This document shows positions 25,125-33,835 of a DNA stretch of 64,000 nt, piece by piece. Numbering within the stretch: the stretch's first letter is position 1; every line of letters starts with the position of its first letter. The stretch comes from Mycolicibacterium llatzerense (GTDB lineage: Bacteria; Actinomycetota; Actinomycetes; Mycobacteriales; Mycobacteriaceae), in NCBI RefSeq assembly GCF_000878195.1, contig NZ_JXST01000026.1:1-64000 (forward strand). Direction: 5' to 3'. The notes under the pieces are model-generated. The model was not told where the DNA came from and did not search any database. It was given only the letters and a program-made list of their open reading frames with translations. The position numbers and the translations under genes are program-made.

Positions 25125-25367
25125 ATGCCGAGCCAGCATCGAGTGCCTGCCGGTATCTATCGCGCCGACGAAACACTGCGCAAGCGGGCGATCGAGGCTG
25201 CAGGACAAGTCGATTCGTGCTTGAACGCGCACATCAACGCGTTTCTCCTCTGGCTGGTCGGTGACACCGATGAAATGCCCGTCCGGCCCGCTCCGCACCG
25301 GATAGCCGACGCAAACAATGCTGACGGGCGTTGCGCTGAATTGAGAGTCGACAATGCAACCATCTGA
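25125..25367 (+). CDS. Small RHH-like protein preceding the ThiF-nitroreductase gene
   Basis: An 80-residue frame starting at an ATG with GTGAGGA just before it. The core RAIEAAGQVDSCLNAHINAF, followed by LLWLVGDTDEMPVRP, looks like a short amphipathic two-helix module, somewhat like ribbon-helix-helix or antitoxin-like proteins, but no family is certain. It overlaps the next gene by 14 bases, so the two are co-translated. It may be a partner or regulator of the ThiF-nitroreductase protein. Confidence 0.6.
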   Translation: MPSQHRVPAGIYRADETLRKRAIEAAGQVDSCLNAHINAFLLWLVGDTDEMPVRPAPHRIADANNADGRCAELRVDNATI

Positions 25368-27483
25368 CGCGGACGAATACCGCCCGCAATTGCTCGATCC
25401 GACCAACGCGGCGGACGCGGCCACTCTGGGTCGACTTCGATCCGACCCGTACATCCAGGTCCTCGACCACCACGGCACCGAGTTGGAGAACCTGCGCCGG
25501 CTACGCCCCAGCCCCGCTGCGGCGCTCCTGGACGAACCCGGCCGCTGGGCCTGGTACCCGTGGCGGCGAAGCCTCGTCTCGATCCTGGGTCCGGTCGGCT
25601 TCAAGGCACTGCGCTTGGACCGCAACCGAAACACCATCACCGTCGAAGAACAGACTCGCCTGGCCGAACTCACCGTCGGCGTCGCCGGCCTGAGCGTCGG
25701 ACACGTGATCGCTCACACCCTGGCCGCCCAAGGTCTCTGCGGGCGCCTGCGACTGGCAGATTTCGATCGCATCGAACTGTCCAACCTCAACCGGATACCG
25801 GCCACCGTGTTCGACATCGGCCTCAACAAGGCAGTCGCCGCAGCCCGCCGCATCTCCGAACTCGACCCCTATCTACCGGTCGAGGTATTCCTCGGAGGTC
25901 TGACCACCGACACCGTCGATGACTTCCTCGACGGACTGAATGTCCTTGTCGAAGAGTGTGATTCGCTCGATATCAAGGCGATCGTGCGCGTCGCCGCCAA
26001 GCACCGACGCATCCCGGTACTGATGGCCACCAGTGACCGCGGCATCGTCGACGTCGAGAGGTTCGACGACGAGCCCAACCGCCCGATCCTGCACGGGCTG
26101 CTCGGCCCGCTCGATATCGGCCTACTGCCGGGCATGAGCAGCAAGGACAAGATTCCGCACATCCTGCGTCATCTGGAAGCCGAAAAGCTTTCGCCGCGCA
26201 CGGCGGCGTCGCTGATCGAACTCGAACGCACCCTGGCCACCTGGCCGCAGGTGGCCTCCGAGGTGATCATCGGCGCGTCAGCGGTCAGTGAAGCCGTGCG
26301 CCGCATCGGGCTTGGTGAGGAGCTGCGCTCGGGGCGGTGCCGCATCGACATCGGATCGTGCCTCGACCAGTTGACAGAACCGGCCATGGCCGCACCCCGA
26401 CCCGTCTCGCCGACGGAACAACCACTCGTCGCCTCCAGCGTCACAGGTCTGGTCGCGGTCGCCGCGATGCGCGCCCCGTCGGGCGGCAACGTTCAGCCGT
26501 GGTTGATCGAAGCCGGCGAGGACGAGATCGCCATTTGCCTTGCCCCGCAGTACAGCCCGACAATCGACGTCGGGTTCCGGGGCAGCGCCGTCGCCGTGGG
26601 AGCGGCGGTTTTCAACGCGCGGGTGGCCGCCGCCCACCACGGCATCCTTGGACCCGTGACCGTCGACGAGCATCCCAGCGGGTCGTGGTCACCACTGCAC
26701 GCCACACTCTGGTACGGCGCCGGCGGCTCGCAGGACCTCGCGGACCTGTACGGAGCGGTGCTGGTCCGCGAGACCAATCGGGACAAGGGCATTCCCACGC
26801 CGATCACCGACGACCTAGCTGGGGCTTTGACCGCCGCCGCTGACCGCGAGGGCGGGCACCTGCGGCTCATCACTGACTCCGCCGATTTGGCTTCGGCCGC
26901 AGAGATTCTGGGTGCCTCCGACCGCATCCGCTTCCTCACCCCGCACCTGCATCAGGAGATGATCGCCGAGCTGCGCTGGCCTGGCGATCCCGATCCGGAC
27001 GCCGGGATCGATGTGCACAGCCTCGGCTTCGACGACGGCGGTCTGGTCATGCTCGAACTGCTGCGCCGGCCCGAAGTGATGGCCCAGCTGGCCGACTGGA
27101 ATGCCGGCGATGCACTCGGCGATGAGATGCGCAGCCGCGTCACGGGCAGCTCGGCACTGGCCGTCGTCACCGTCACCGGCGGCTCGCTGCGGGACTATGC
27201 CGTCGGTGGATCGGCCGCCGAGTCGGTCTGGGTACACGCGCAGCAGCGCGGCCTGGCCGTACAACCGATCTCGCCGGTCTGGCTGTTTGCGCATGACCCT
27301 GCCGACCTCGAGAAGCTGTCCGGCAGGTTCGCCGACGAACTCGGCAGACTGCAACGCGAATTCATCGACCTGGCCGGCATTTGTGCCGACGAAAGGATCG
27401 CGTTGATCCTGCGGCTGAGCACCGCCCCACCGCCGGCCGTCACGAGCCGGCGCAGCGTCACCCGAGTCCGGCTATCCGAATAG
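25354..27483 (+). CDS. ThiF/E1-like adenylyltransferase fused to nitroreductase domain (MoeY-like)
   Basis: A 709-residue fusion. Residues about 95-340 form a ThiF/MoeB-type domain (nucleotide loop VGVAGLSVGHVIAHTL, then DFDRIELSNLNRI, the Mg-ATP motif). Residues about 365-690 form a nitroreductase/FMN domain (AAMRAPSGGNVQPWLIE, RETNRDKG, GSLRDYAVGGSAAESVWVHA). M. tuberculosis Rv1355c (annotated moeY) has this architecture and also lies beside a GGDEF/EAL gene. The molybdopterin role implied by that name is not demonstrated. E1-like plus FMN domains resemble peptide/RiPP tailoring or sulfur-transfer systems, an alternative worth keeping. It converges with the P450 gene only 12 bases away. Confidence 0.85.
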   Translation: MQPSDADEYRPQLLDPTNAADAATLGRLRSDPYIQVLDHHGTELENLRRLRPSPAAALLDEPGRWAWYPWRRSLVSILGPVGFKALRLDRNRNTITVEEQTRLAELTVGVAGLSVGHVIAHTLAAQGLCGRLRLADFDRIELSNLNRIPATVFDIGLNKAVAAARRISELDPYLPVEVFLGGLTTDTVDDFLDGLNVLVEECDSLDIKAIVRVAAKHRRIPVLMATSDRGIVDVERFDDEPNRPILHGLLGPLDIGLLPGMSSKDKIPHILRHLEAEKLSPRTAASLIELERTLATWPQVASEVIIGASAVSEAVRRIGLGEELRSGRCRIDIGSCLDQLTEPAMAAPRPVSPTEQPLVASSVTGLVAVAAMRAPSGGNVQPWLIEAGEDEIAICLAPQYSPTIDVGFRGSAVAVGAAVFNARVAAAHHGILGPVTVDEHPSGSWSPLHATLWYGAGGSQDLADLYGAVLVRETNRDKGIPTPITDDLAGALTAAADREGGHLRLITDSADLASAAEILGASDRIRFLTPHLHQEMIAELRWPGDPDPDAGIDVHSLGFDDGGLVMLELLRRPEVMAQLADWNAGDALGDEMRSRVTGSSALAVVTVTGGSLRDYAVGGSAAESVWVHAQQRGLAVQPISPVWLFAHDPADLEKLSGRFADELGRLQREFIDLAGICADERIALILRLSTAPPPAVTSRRSVTRVRLSE

Positions 27484-27495
27484 ATATCGCCGGGC

Positions 27496-28866
27496 TCATC
27501 GCCGCCTACGCGTCAGCGCCGGGATCGGCGCGCCCGCGACCATCGTGAAGGGCACGGCAAGCGGGAAGTCCGTTGTCAGAGAATTGATTTCAACGGCGCG
27601 CACGATCGTGGCGAGCGCGAGGGTGGCTTCCAGTACGGCGAAGTGATCTCCGATGCACGTTCGTGGCCCCGCACCGAATGGGATGTACTGCCAACGGTCG
27701 CGATCGTTGATGTTCTCCGGGCTGAACCGGCCGGGGTCGAATTGCAGTGGGTCTGCCCACAGTTTCGGGTCGCGCTGCATGCCGAAGATGCCGACCAGGA
27801 CCATGCTGCCCGCTTCGATCTTGTAGCCGTCGACGGCGATATCCCGCAGGGCGGTCCGTCCCGCGACCACCACGGGCGGGCACAGGCGCAGAGCCTCGCG
27901 CAGGACCTGCGTGGTGTATTCGAGTCGGGGCGCATCCTCGTGAGTTAGGTCATGACCTCCGATGGCGGTGACTTCCTGGGCCACCTTGTCCTGAATTTCA
28001 GGGTGTCGCCCCAGCGCCCACAGGGCGTACGCGATGGTGGTGGCCGTGGTGTCGTGGCCGGCGACCATGAACGCAACGAGATCGTTGCAGATGTCCAGGT
28101 CAGAGAGCGCGTTGCCGGTCTCGGGATCGGTGGCGGCAATCAGTGCGTGTACGAGGGGCGCATCGCGGGTCGGGTCAGCGCGGCAGGATTCGAGGACGTC
28201 CATGGCGAGCCGGCGGAGCGTTTCCGTGGCGGCTCGGGCGCGACGTCGCGCCGGGGTGGGCAGCCACCAGGGGGCGCGGACGGGCCGCATGCCCCGATCG
28301 GCGACGTAGGCCAGGGCGATGTTGAGGGGATCGGCCAGGGCTTCGGCGCGATCATCCAAGTCCAGTCCGAGCACCGAACGTCCCAGGACTCGCATGGTGA
28401 GCCGACGCGCTTCGGCGTCCAGGTCGATTTGGGCTCCGTCGGGCCAACTGTCGCTGATCGTCGCGGCCGCCCCGGACATGTGCGCCCCGAATGCGGCAAC
28501 ACTGTGTCGCGTGAACACGGGTTGCAGCGTCCTCTTGCGGGACAGCCAGGGCGCGTTGGGCAGATCGGCGAGATTGTCCCCGAGCAGCCGCCGCATCTCG
28601 TGATGGACGAGCGTTCGATCGCATGCGTCGTTGTTGCGCGCCAGCGCATCACGCGCACCTTCAGGCGTCATGACGAACACGATGCTGGGGCCGAGCCAGC
28701 GTGGTCCAAGCCCTACTCGCGTAATGCTGCCACCGGCCTCACGCAGTACGACCTGCCCGTGGTGGTTTTGGCGGGCCCATTTCATTCGTTCGCCCACCGG
28801 TAGTGGGTTCATGGGAACCAGGGGCAGCTGGCCAGGATCGGGCAGAGCGTCGTTGAGATCGGCCAT
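27496..28866 (-). CDS. Cytochrome P450
   Basis: A 456-residue P450. I-helix FMVAGHDTTATT, K-helix EALR in VLREALRLCPP, PERF-like FDPGRFSPE, and heme loop FGAGPRTCIGDHF with the Cys ligand. Its length and sequence match a second P450 at 31663-33030 (for example RRTLQPVFT versus RKRTLQPVFTRHSV, and similar ends), so the two are paralogues. The start at 28866 is followed by a Pro-rich segment (LPLVPMNPLPVGERMKW) that replaces a membrane anchor. Mycobacterial CYPs of this type act on fatty acids or lipids, but the substrate is unknown. Confidence 0.92.
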   Translation of the reverse strand: MADLNDALPDPGQLPLVPMNPLPVGERMKWARQNHHGQVVLREAGGSITRVGLGPRWLGPSIVFVMTPEGARDALARNNDACDRTLVHHEMRRLLGDNLADLPNAPWLSRKRTLQPVFTRHSVAAFGAHMSGAAATISDSWPDGAQIDLDAEARRLTMRVLGRSVLGLDLDDRAEALADPLNIALAYVADRGMRPVRAPWWLPTPARRRARAATETLRRLAMDVLESCRADPTRDAPLVHALIAATDPETGNALSDLDICNDLVAFMVAGHDTTATTIAYALWALGRHPEIQDKVAQEVTAIGGHDLTHEDAPRLEYTTQVLREALRLCPPVVVAGRTALRDIAVDGYKIEAGSMVLVGIFGMQRDPKLWADPLQFDPGRFSPENINDRDRWQYIPFGAGPRTCIGDHFAVLEATLALATIVRAVEINSLTTDFPLAVPFTMVAGAPIPALTRRRR

Positions 28867-28900
28867 TGCCGTGCAAGTGCCCTTCAGCCGGAGACGGGAG

Positions 28901-29608
28901 CTATGCCAGGTGCCTTTCGAGAAAGTCTGTCATACGTTTCCAGGCGTCTTCGGATTCGTCGGCGAAGTAGGACAACCCGACCGCGCTTTCGATCTTGCGC
29001 ATCGCCGGGGGCAACCGCCAATCGTTCATGAAGCTGTGTCCGACGTTCGGATACTCCTTGATGTCCCTCGGTACGTCACCACGGGCCAGCGCGGCGTCAA
29101 GCTTGGCCGCGCTGCCGCGGGCCACGATGCGGTCGTTGGCGCCGAAACTGGCGACCACCGGGCACGATTCCTTCAGCGGTTCAAGGTCACGCGGGAGGAC
29201 ACCGTAATTCGGTGCACTGACATCGAAGAGTCCACCTGGCGAGAGGTGGACGACGAATTGGGCACCCATGCAGAAACCAACCAGCCCAACCTTTCCCGTG
29301 CAGCGCCCGTCGGCAAGAAGGTGGTCGCGAGCAGCGATGAGGGCTTGCTGGGCGCCGCCCCGGCCTACCACGGCGGCGTAGATGGTGCTGATCATGCACT
29401 TGATCTTTGGACCGCGGCCGTAGAGGCCGGGGACCAAGGCCAGATAGCCGTTCTCAGCGAGTCGGTCGGCCGTTCGACGCAGGTCGGCGGTCATCCCCAG
29501 GACGTCCTGTACGACCACCACGCCCGGCCAAGGACCGGCGTTGCCCGGTACTGCGAGGTAAGCGGGTACCGGACCACCGGTGCCATCCTCATAAACAATG
29601 TCGGGCAT
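28901..29608 (-). CDS. Dienelactone hydrolase family protein
   Basis: A 235-residue alpha/beta hydrolase of the DLH family. The Cys nucleophile is in LVGFCMGAQ, Asp in GANDRIVARG and His in NVGHSFMND, the Cys-Asp-His triad of carboxymethylenebutenolidases. The protein is cytosolic; no signal peptide is visible. It is divergent from a TetR gene, with an inverted repeat (29742-29774) between them, so it is the likely target of that regulator. The P450 34 bases downstream may be co-transcribed. Enol-lactone hydrolysis in aromatic catabolism is the family's classical role; the real substrate is open. Confidence 0.88.
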   Translation of the reverse strand: MPDIVYEDGTGGPVPAYLAVPGNAGPWPGVVVVQDVLGMTADLRRTADRLAENGYLALVPGLYGRGPKIKCMISTIYAAVVGRGGAQQALIAARDHLLADGRCTGKVGLVGFCMGAQFVVHLSPGGLFDVSAPNYGVLPRDLEPLKESCPVVASFGANDRIVARGSAAKLDAALARGDVPRDIKEYPNVGHSFMNDWRLPPAMRKIESAVGLSYFADESEDAWKRMTDFLERHLA

Positions 29609-29741
29609 GGTCCGCTACCGGGATTGGCCGGCGGCGGAGGCTTGGTTACACGCTGTTTGCCATGCCGCCATCGCTCGCAGCCCTTCCATTTTTGGGTATA
29701 TTCAAAATTCGATAGGAGCAGTATGTATATGCTGCTCACCG

Positions 29742-29774
29742 ATACGGCTATATTCTTCCACAAGATAGCTGTAT
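29742..29774. promoter_or_regulatory. Inverted repeat between divergent DLH and TetR genes
   Basis: ATACGGCTAT (29742-29751) and ATAGCTGTAT (29765-29774) are inverted copies with one mismatch in ten, separated by 13 bases. They end nine bases before the TetR start. A repressor site for one or both genes is likely. Confidence 0.55.
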
Positions 29775-29783
29775 GGTCGATGT

Positions 29784-30440
29784 GTGGCAGAGACCCGGCT
29801 ATTTCCGTACAAGCCGCCCGCACCCCCAGAACCATCCACCGAGGAAAAGATCCTCGACGCGGCACTGACGGTGTACGCGCAGCACGGAATCACCGCCGCG
29901 TCGTTCCGCATGATCGCCGAACAAGCCGGGGTCTCGGTGGGCGCCGTGCAGCACCACTTCCACACCAAAGCGGATCTGACTGCAACAGTCGACAATTACG
30001 TCCTGCAAGTACTCGCCGAAGGCCTCGAGCCGGAGGCGATGCCGGACAACGGCGCCCTCGAAGAGGCCGGCAGGCGCATGACCCGCCTGATCGCTGATCA
30101 TCCCCGCGTCATGGACTATCTGGCACGCGCGCTCGTAGAGATCGATTCAGGTTCAACAATCGGCGAAGTGATATTCGATGGACTGACCGCCATCAGCGAG
30201 GCGCAGGGCAAGCAATTTGTCGAACGGGGCGAAGTCCTCAATGACCTGGACTACAAATGGTTGATTCTCAACCCGCTGATCCTCCGCGTTGGACCCATGA
30301 TCTTGCGTCGGCATATCGAGCGGTATCTCGGCGAGTCTTTCTACGATGGCGAGCAATTGGAACGCTGGGATAACACCATCACCGGTTTGTTACGGCATGG
30401 CGCATTCCAGCCCAAGGCCCCCATCCAGGACCAACCCTGA
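29784..30440 (+). CDS. TetR-family transcriptional regulator
   Basis: A 218-residue regulator. A Pro-rich leader (PYKPPAPPEPS) comes before the TetR HTH EKILDAALTVYAQHG, MIAEQAGVSVGAVQHHFHTK. The C-terminal domain is helical with RVGPMILRRHIERYLGE. The GTG start at 29784 is read from the MAETRLFPY start point; a nearby GTG at 29782 is out of frame. It is divergent from the dienelactone hydrolase gene and probably represses it, perhaps with the following P450. No ligand can be guessed from sequence. Confidence 0.87.
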   Translation: MAETRLFPYKPPAPPEPSTEEKILDAALTVYAQHGITAASFRMIAEQAGVSVGAVQHHFHTKADLTATVDNYVLQVLAEGLEPEAMPDNGALEEAGRRMTRLIADHPRVMDYLARALVEIDSGSTIGEVIFDGLTAISEAQGKQFVERGEVLNDLDYKWLILNPLILRVGPMILRRHIERYLGESFYDGEQLERWDNTITGLLRHGAFQPKAPIQDQP

Positions 30441-30546
30441 CCTGACACGGCGCCACAAGCACGGCGCGCGCCCTGAAACGTGGTCACCAACACACCAGGT
30501 TTGACGGGCGAACCGAGTAGCACTGTGGCGCGGAAACTTCAGCGCT

Positions 30547-31218
30547 CTACAGCTTTCGGGCCGCAAGCAACAACGCCGGAAGGTTCGTCAACCCGAATTC
30601 ATCGGTAGGGAAATTGCGTTCAGGGTGTCCCGGAAACTCCGGCGGCTTGACCGCGACCGAAGCGGGCTGCAGCCTGACATCGGACCAGTATTTGGCGACC
30701 GCCTCGGTGACTTCAGCTTCGGTCACCAAATTCGGAATCGGGAATGGGGAGTCCGGCGGCAACGCTTCGGTGGTGAACACCAACAGGTACAGCGCCGCAC
30801 CGGGTTCCGCGGCGGCGTAGATGCCGCGCATGTAGTCGTCGCGCCCGTCGACGGGCAAGGAATGAAACAGCGTGCAGTCGAACACCGTATTGAAACGGTG
30901 GGGCAAGCCAAGGTCATCGAGACGGCGCATGTCTCCTTGCAGGAACTGAACGGTCGAAAGCCCGCGCGCTGCGGCGGCGGCTTCAGCCTCGGCGATGGCA
31001 ACAGTCGAGATGTCCACCCCGGTGACGTCGTAGCCGCGTTCAGCGAGTGCCAACGCAAGGTCACCGACGCCGCAACCCGCGTCCAGGATCGGGCCGTGCA
31101 CGTCCCCCTGCTCAACGAGCGTCAAGATTTCAGGTTGTGGAGCGCCGATATTCCACGGCGGTGGCCCCAAGAAAAGTTCACCACGATAGGCCTTGTCCCA
31201 GTCCATCACTTCGCCCAT
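30547..31218 (-). CDS. SAM-dependent methyltransferase
   Basis: A 223-residue class I methyltransferase. Motif I ILDAGCGVGDLALALAERG binds SAM, motif II-like GVDISTVAIAEAEA follows, and FDCTLFHSLPVDG is the post-motif strand. It begins MGEVMDWDKAYRGEL, typical of the thiopurine/small-molecule type (WDKxY) methyltransferases of mycobacteria. The second Met (residue 5) is an equally good start. No clear operon partner. Substrate unknown, possibly a phenol or small volatile molecule. Confidence 0.85.
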   Translation of the reverse strand: MGEVMDWDKAYRGELFLGPPPWNIGAPQPEILTLVEQGDVHGPILDAGCGVGDLALALAERGYDVTGVDISTVAIAEAEAAAAARGLSTVQFLQGDMRRLDDLGLPHRFNTVFDCTLFHSLPVDGRDDYMRGIYAAAEPGAALYLLVFTTEALPPDSPFPIPNLVTEAEVTEAVAKYWSDVRLQPASVAVKPPEFPGHPERNFPTDEFGLTNLPALLLAARKL

Positions 31219-31662
31219 GGCCCAGAGCGTAGCGTCACGGCCTTCGGCACCGGCACGAAAAACCGCAGAGTGGCCTGGGCGCGATCCGACTTGCCAGGAA
31301 GCCGCACCGCCAGATCGCTGAACGCGTCAAAAGCAGGTTCCAGCACGCCATGGAGTGCACTTCATCCCCGCCGACACACCGCAGAAAATGACCCGATAAC
31401 GTACAACAATTGTCGCGTATTGGTAGCTGGTAGTGTTGTATTGCAGTACGTGACGTGGGTATTGTTGGCTCACCAGGAACATGGCCACGACGACGTCGCC
31501 GCCACGGCCGCAACCGGCAAAGGCGGACCGTGGAATGAGCGCGACAGCACCCAACGCGCCCGCTCACCGACACCAGTGGCGGCGCCGGTCAATGTCGAGG
31601 GGTCATCGACCGGCGCTGCCGTACCGCTCCCGACACCTACCCGGTCGCCAAACCCAGACGGA
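31219..31662. other. 444-base stretch without a supported gene
   Basis: It lies between the 3' end of a P450 gene and the 5' end of the methyltransferase gene. I see TACAACA (31401-31407) repeated as TGTTGTA (31433-31439) in inverted form 25 bases apart, in AT-richer DNA, which suggests a control region for the methyltransferase. Frames here have Arg/Ser-rich, shadow-like composition. Confidence 0.5.
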
Positions 31663-33030
31663 CTAACGCAGGGTGATCCTCGCGGGGACCGGACCACCGG
31701 CAACAACGGTGAACGGTGCAGCCATCGGGAATTCGGCGTCAAGAGAATCTATTTCGGCCAGACGCACGATGGTCGCCAACGCGAGAGTGGCTTCCAGCAT
31801 CGCAAAGTGATCGCCGATGCATGCCCGTGGCCCACCACCGAACGGCACATACTGCCAGCGGTTACGAGCCTTCGAGGCTTCCTCGGTGAAACGGTCGGGA
31901 TCAAACCGCAGCGGATCGGTCCACAAGCTCGGGTCCCGCTGAACAGACATGCGACCGACAACCAGCATCGTCCCCGCCGGAATCCGGTAGCCCGCCACCT
32001 CGACATCCCGCGTCGTCATGCGCGAGCCGGTGGCACCGGGGGGGCACAACCTCATCGCCTCTTTGAGGACCTGCACGGTATACCCGAGTCGAGGAACATC
32101 GTCTGGCGTGAGCCGAGCAGTACCCAGTGCGCAGACTTCAGCGGCAACCCGATCCTGAATATCAGGGTTTCGCCCGAGCTGCCACAGCGCATACGAGATC
32201 GACGTCGCGGTTGTGTCATGTCCCGCGAAAATGAAGATGATCAACTCATCAGCAATCTCGTTGTCCGTCAGGGGCTTTCCTGTGGCCGGATCCTTCGCCG
32301 CGATAAGTTGCTGCACGAGGGGCGCGCTGCGAGTCGGATCGGCCTTGCACGCCGCCACGATGCCCAGCGCCGCGTCACGCAAGTTGGCTGCCGCTCGGCG
32401 TGCCCGCTGCCGCGCGGGCGTAGGTAGCCAGCGAGGCGCCCGTATCGGGCTGATGGCCCGCGAGACCGCATAGCTGACGGCCTCCCGCATCGGTGCGGCG
32501 AGCGAATCGTTCTGACTGGTGAGCTCCAGGCCCAATACGGAGTGTCCGAGTGCACGCATGGTCAGCTTGCGCGCCTCAACATCCAGGTCGATCTCACCGC
32601 CGTCGCGCCAGGCACCACACACAGATTCGGTCGCCTTGGACATGTGGCCACCAAAGGTGTTGACCGACTGCTTCGTGAACACCGGCTGCAGAGTGCGGCG
32701 ACGTGACTTCCACTGGTCGAAAGGAGTAACGAACAAGTTGGGGCCGATGAGACGCTGCATTTCCACGGTCACGCCGGCGGTTTTGTCGATCGAACTGTCA
32801 CGGCATGCGACAACATCGCGAATACCTTGTGGCGACGTGACGACGACCAGCGGCGCCATCAACCATCTGGGTGCCAACGTGAAGCGAGTTACGGGACCAC
32901 CTGCGTCACGCAACACATCGGTCCCGGTGTGAAAACTGCGGCATGCCGCCAGACGCTCCTTATACGGCAGCGGGTTCACCGGCGGTAGCGGCAATGACGC
33001 GACATCCCGAATCTCCGACGACACCGCCAT
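31663..33030 (-). CDS. Cytochrome P450 (paralogue of 27496-28866)
   Basis: A 455-residue P450. I-helix IFIFAGHDTTATSI, K-helix EAMR in KEAMRLCPPG, FDPDRFTEE and heme loop FGGGPRACIGDHF. It aligns end to end with the other P450 by shared blocks (LPPVNPLPYKERL, RRTLQPVFTKQSVNTFG, PAPRWLPTPARQRARRA-like regions). It follows a 514-base upstream region with a perfect 10-base inverted repeat (33125-33178), so it is likely individually regulated. Both enzymes need external redox partners. Confidence 0.92.
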   Translation of the reverse strand: MAVSSEIRDVASLPLPPVNPLPYKERLAACRSFHTGTDVLRDAGGPVTRFTLAPRWLMAPLVVVTSPQGIRDVVACRDSSIDKTAGVTVEMQRLIGPNLFVTPFDQWKSRRRTLQPVFTKQSVNTFGGHMSKATESVCGAWRDGGEIDLDVEARKLTMRALGHSVLGLELTSQNDSLAAPMREAVSYAVSRAISPIRAPRWLPTPARQRARRAAANLRDAALGIVAACKADPTRSAPLVQQLIAAKDPATGKPLTDNEIADELIIFIFAGHDTTATSISYALWQLGRNPDIQDRVAAEVCALGTARLTPDDVPRLGYTVQVLKEAMRLCPPGATGSRMTTRDVEVAGYRIPAGTMLVVGRMSVQRDPSLWTDPLRFDPDRFTEEASKARNRWQYVPFGGGPRACIGDHFAMLEATLALATIVRLAEIDSLDAEFPMAAPFTVVAGGPVPARITLR

Positions 33031-33124
33031 AACGACCCTCCCCGAGAATGATGCGCCGACACAACTCCGGTTTCGCCGACACTGCCCCGCGGAAATAGGT
33101 CACACGTGGCCACGGTACCTATCC

Positions 33125-33178
33125 TCGGCTAACCGAATCGTCTTGTGCACATGCCGTTTACACCCCTAGGTTAGCCGA
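33125..33178. promoter_or_regulatory. 10-base inverted repeat upstream of the P450 gene
   Basis: TCGGCTAACC (33125-33134) and GGTTAGCCGA (33169-33178) are perfect inverted copies 34 bases apart. They are centred about 120 bases before the P450 start, in a gap (33031-33544) with no supported gene. Two half-sites for a dimeric regulator, or a looped operator, is plausible. Confidence 0.45.
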
Positions 33179-33431
33179 TGGAAATGGTGCCGAGAACGGG
33201 CAACTCCACCCATCTACTCGGCACGGTGCCCCCGCACATCGCCGACCTGCGCGACGCCCGCAATTAGGAGAGCATCCTCCCGCGCAGCACTGCTTTCTGA
33301 CCCCGCTTGTTTGGTGAACAATGCGCAAAAACGTGCTTCACCGATAGGCCTTGACGGACGATCAATACCTTCAAATTGTGAACGATATGAGCATATTGGT
33401 ACATTCGATTGCGTTTCGCGTTCGCCTGAGA

Positions 33432-33447
33432 CCACCCACCTGGGTGG
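33432..33447. promoter_or_regulatory. Palindrome upstream of the WhiB-like gene
   Basis: CCACCCA-CC-TGGGTGG is a 7-base perfect inverted repeat, 98 bases before the WhiB-like start. The GC-rich symmetry could be an operator; no regulator is adjacent. Confidence 0.35.
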
Positions 33448-33544
33448 CCACCGACCGACTCGCCACTGCTCAGGTTTGGGGGAACCAATTGAGTCCAGAT
33501 CATTGCCGCGTCATCGAGGTACCCGCTCGGGGAGAGGCGCGAAA

Positions 33545-33835
33545 GTGACTGCGATGCTGCAGAAGCCGGCCGTTCCGGTGCAGCTGCCGCCGTGCCTGTC
33601 CGACCCGGACCGGTGGGCCACCGCCGGCGACGACGCCGAACCCAAGGCGTTGTGCCGCAGCTGTCCGCGTCGCCGACGCTGCGCCGGCGAGGCCATCAGC
33701 ATCCCGGGAATCTCTGGCGTCGTTGCCGGCGTACACATACCCGAGGGAGGCCGCCCCCGCGCGTTCGCCTTGCGGCAGTTGCGGGCAGTGGCTGCCCTTG
33801 CCGGACAGGCCGGTGAACCCCAGTCCGAGCGCTGA
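33545..33835 (+). CDS. WhiB-family iron-sulfur regulator-like protein
   Basis: A 96-residue protein. Four cysteines are spaced as in the Wbl family (C in PPCLSDPDRW, then ALCRSCPRRRRC), enough to hold a [4Fe-4S] cluster. GISGVVAGVHIPEGGR stands where WhiB proteins have GVWGG. The C-terminal segment RPRAFALRQLRAV is basic for DNA or sigma-factor contact. I chose GTG at 33545 because GGAGAGG lies seven bases upstream; an ATG at 33554 is also possible. It converges head to tail with the ThDP gene (stop codons adjacent). The regulated genes are unknown. Confidence 0.85.
   Translation: MTAMLQKPAVPVQLPPCLSDPDRWATAGDDAEPKALCRSCPRRRRCAGEAISIPGISGVVAGVHIPEGGRPRAFALRQLRAVAALAGQAGEPQSER

Larger units (their letters stand above)
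33031..33544. other. 514-base divergent promoter region, no supported gene
   Basis: It lies between the P450 gene (leftwards) and the WhiB-like gene (rightwards). It contains the inverted repeats at 33125-33178 and 33432-33447 and an AT-rich stretch near 33370-33415. Frames here are short and of shadow composition. Confidence 0.6.

Noticed and set aside
31235..31573. Minus-strand 112-residue frame between methyltransferase and P450 genes
   Set aside because: Cys/Arg-rich composition typical of a shadow; no motif.
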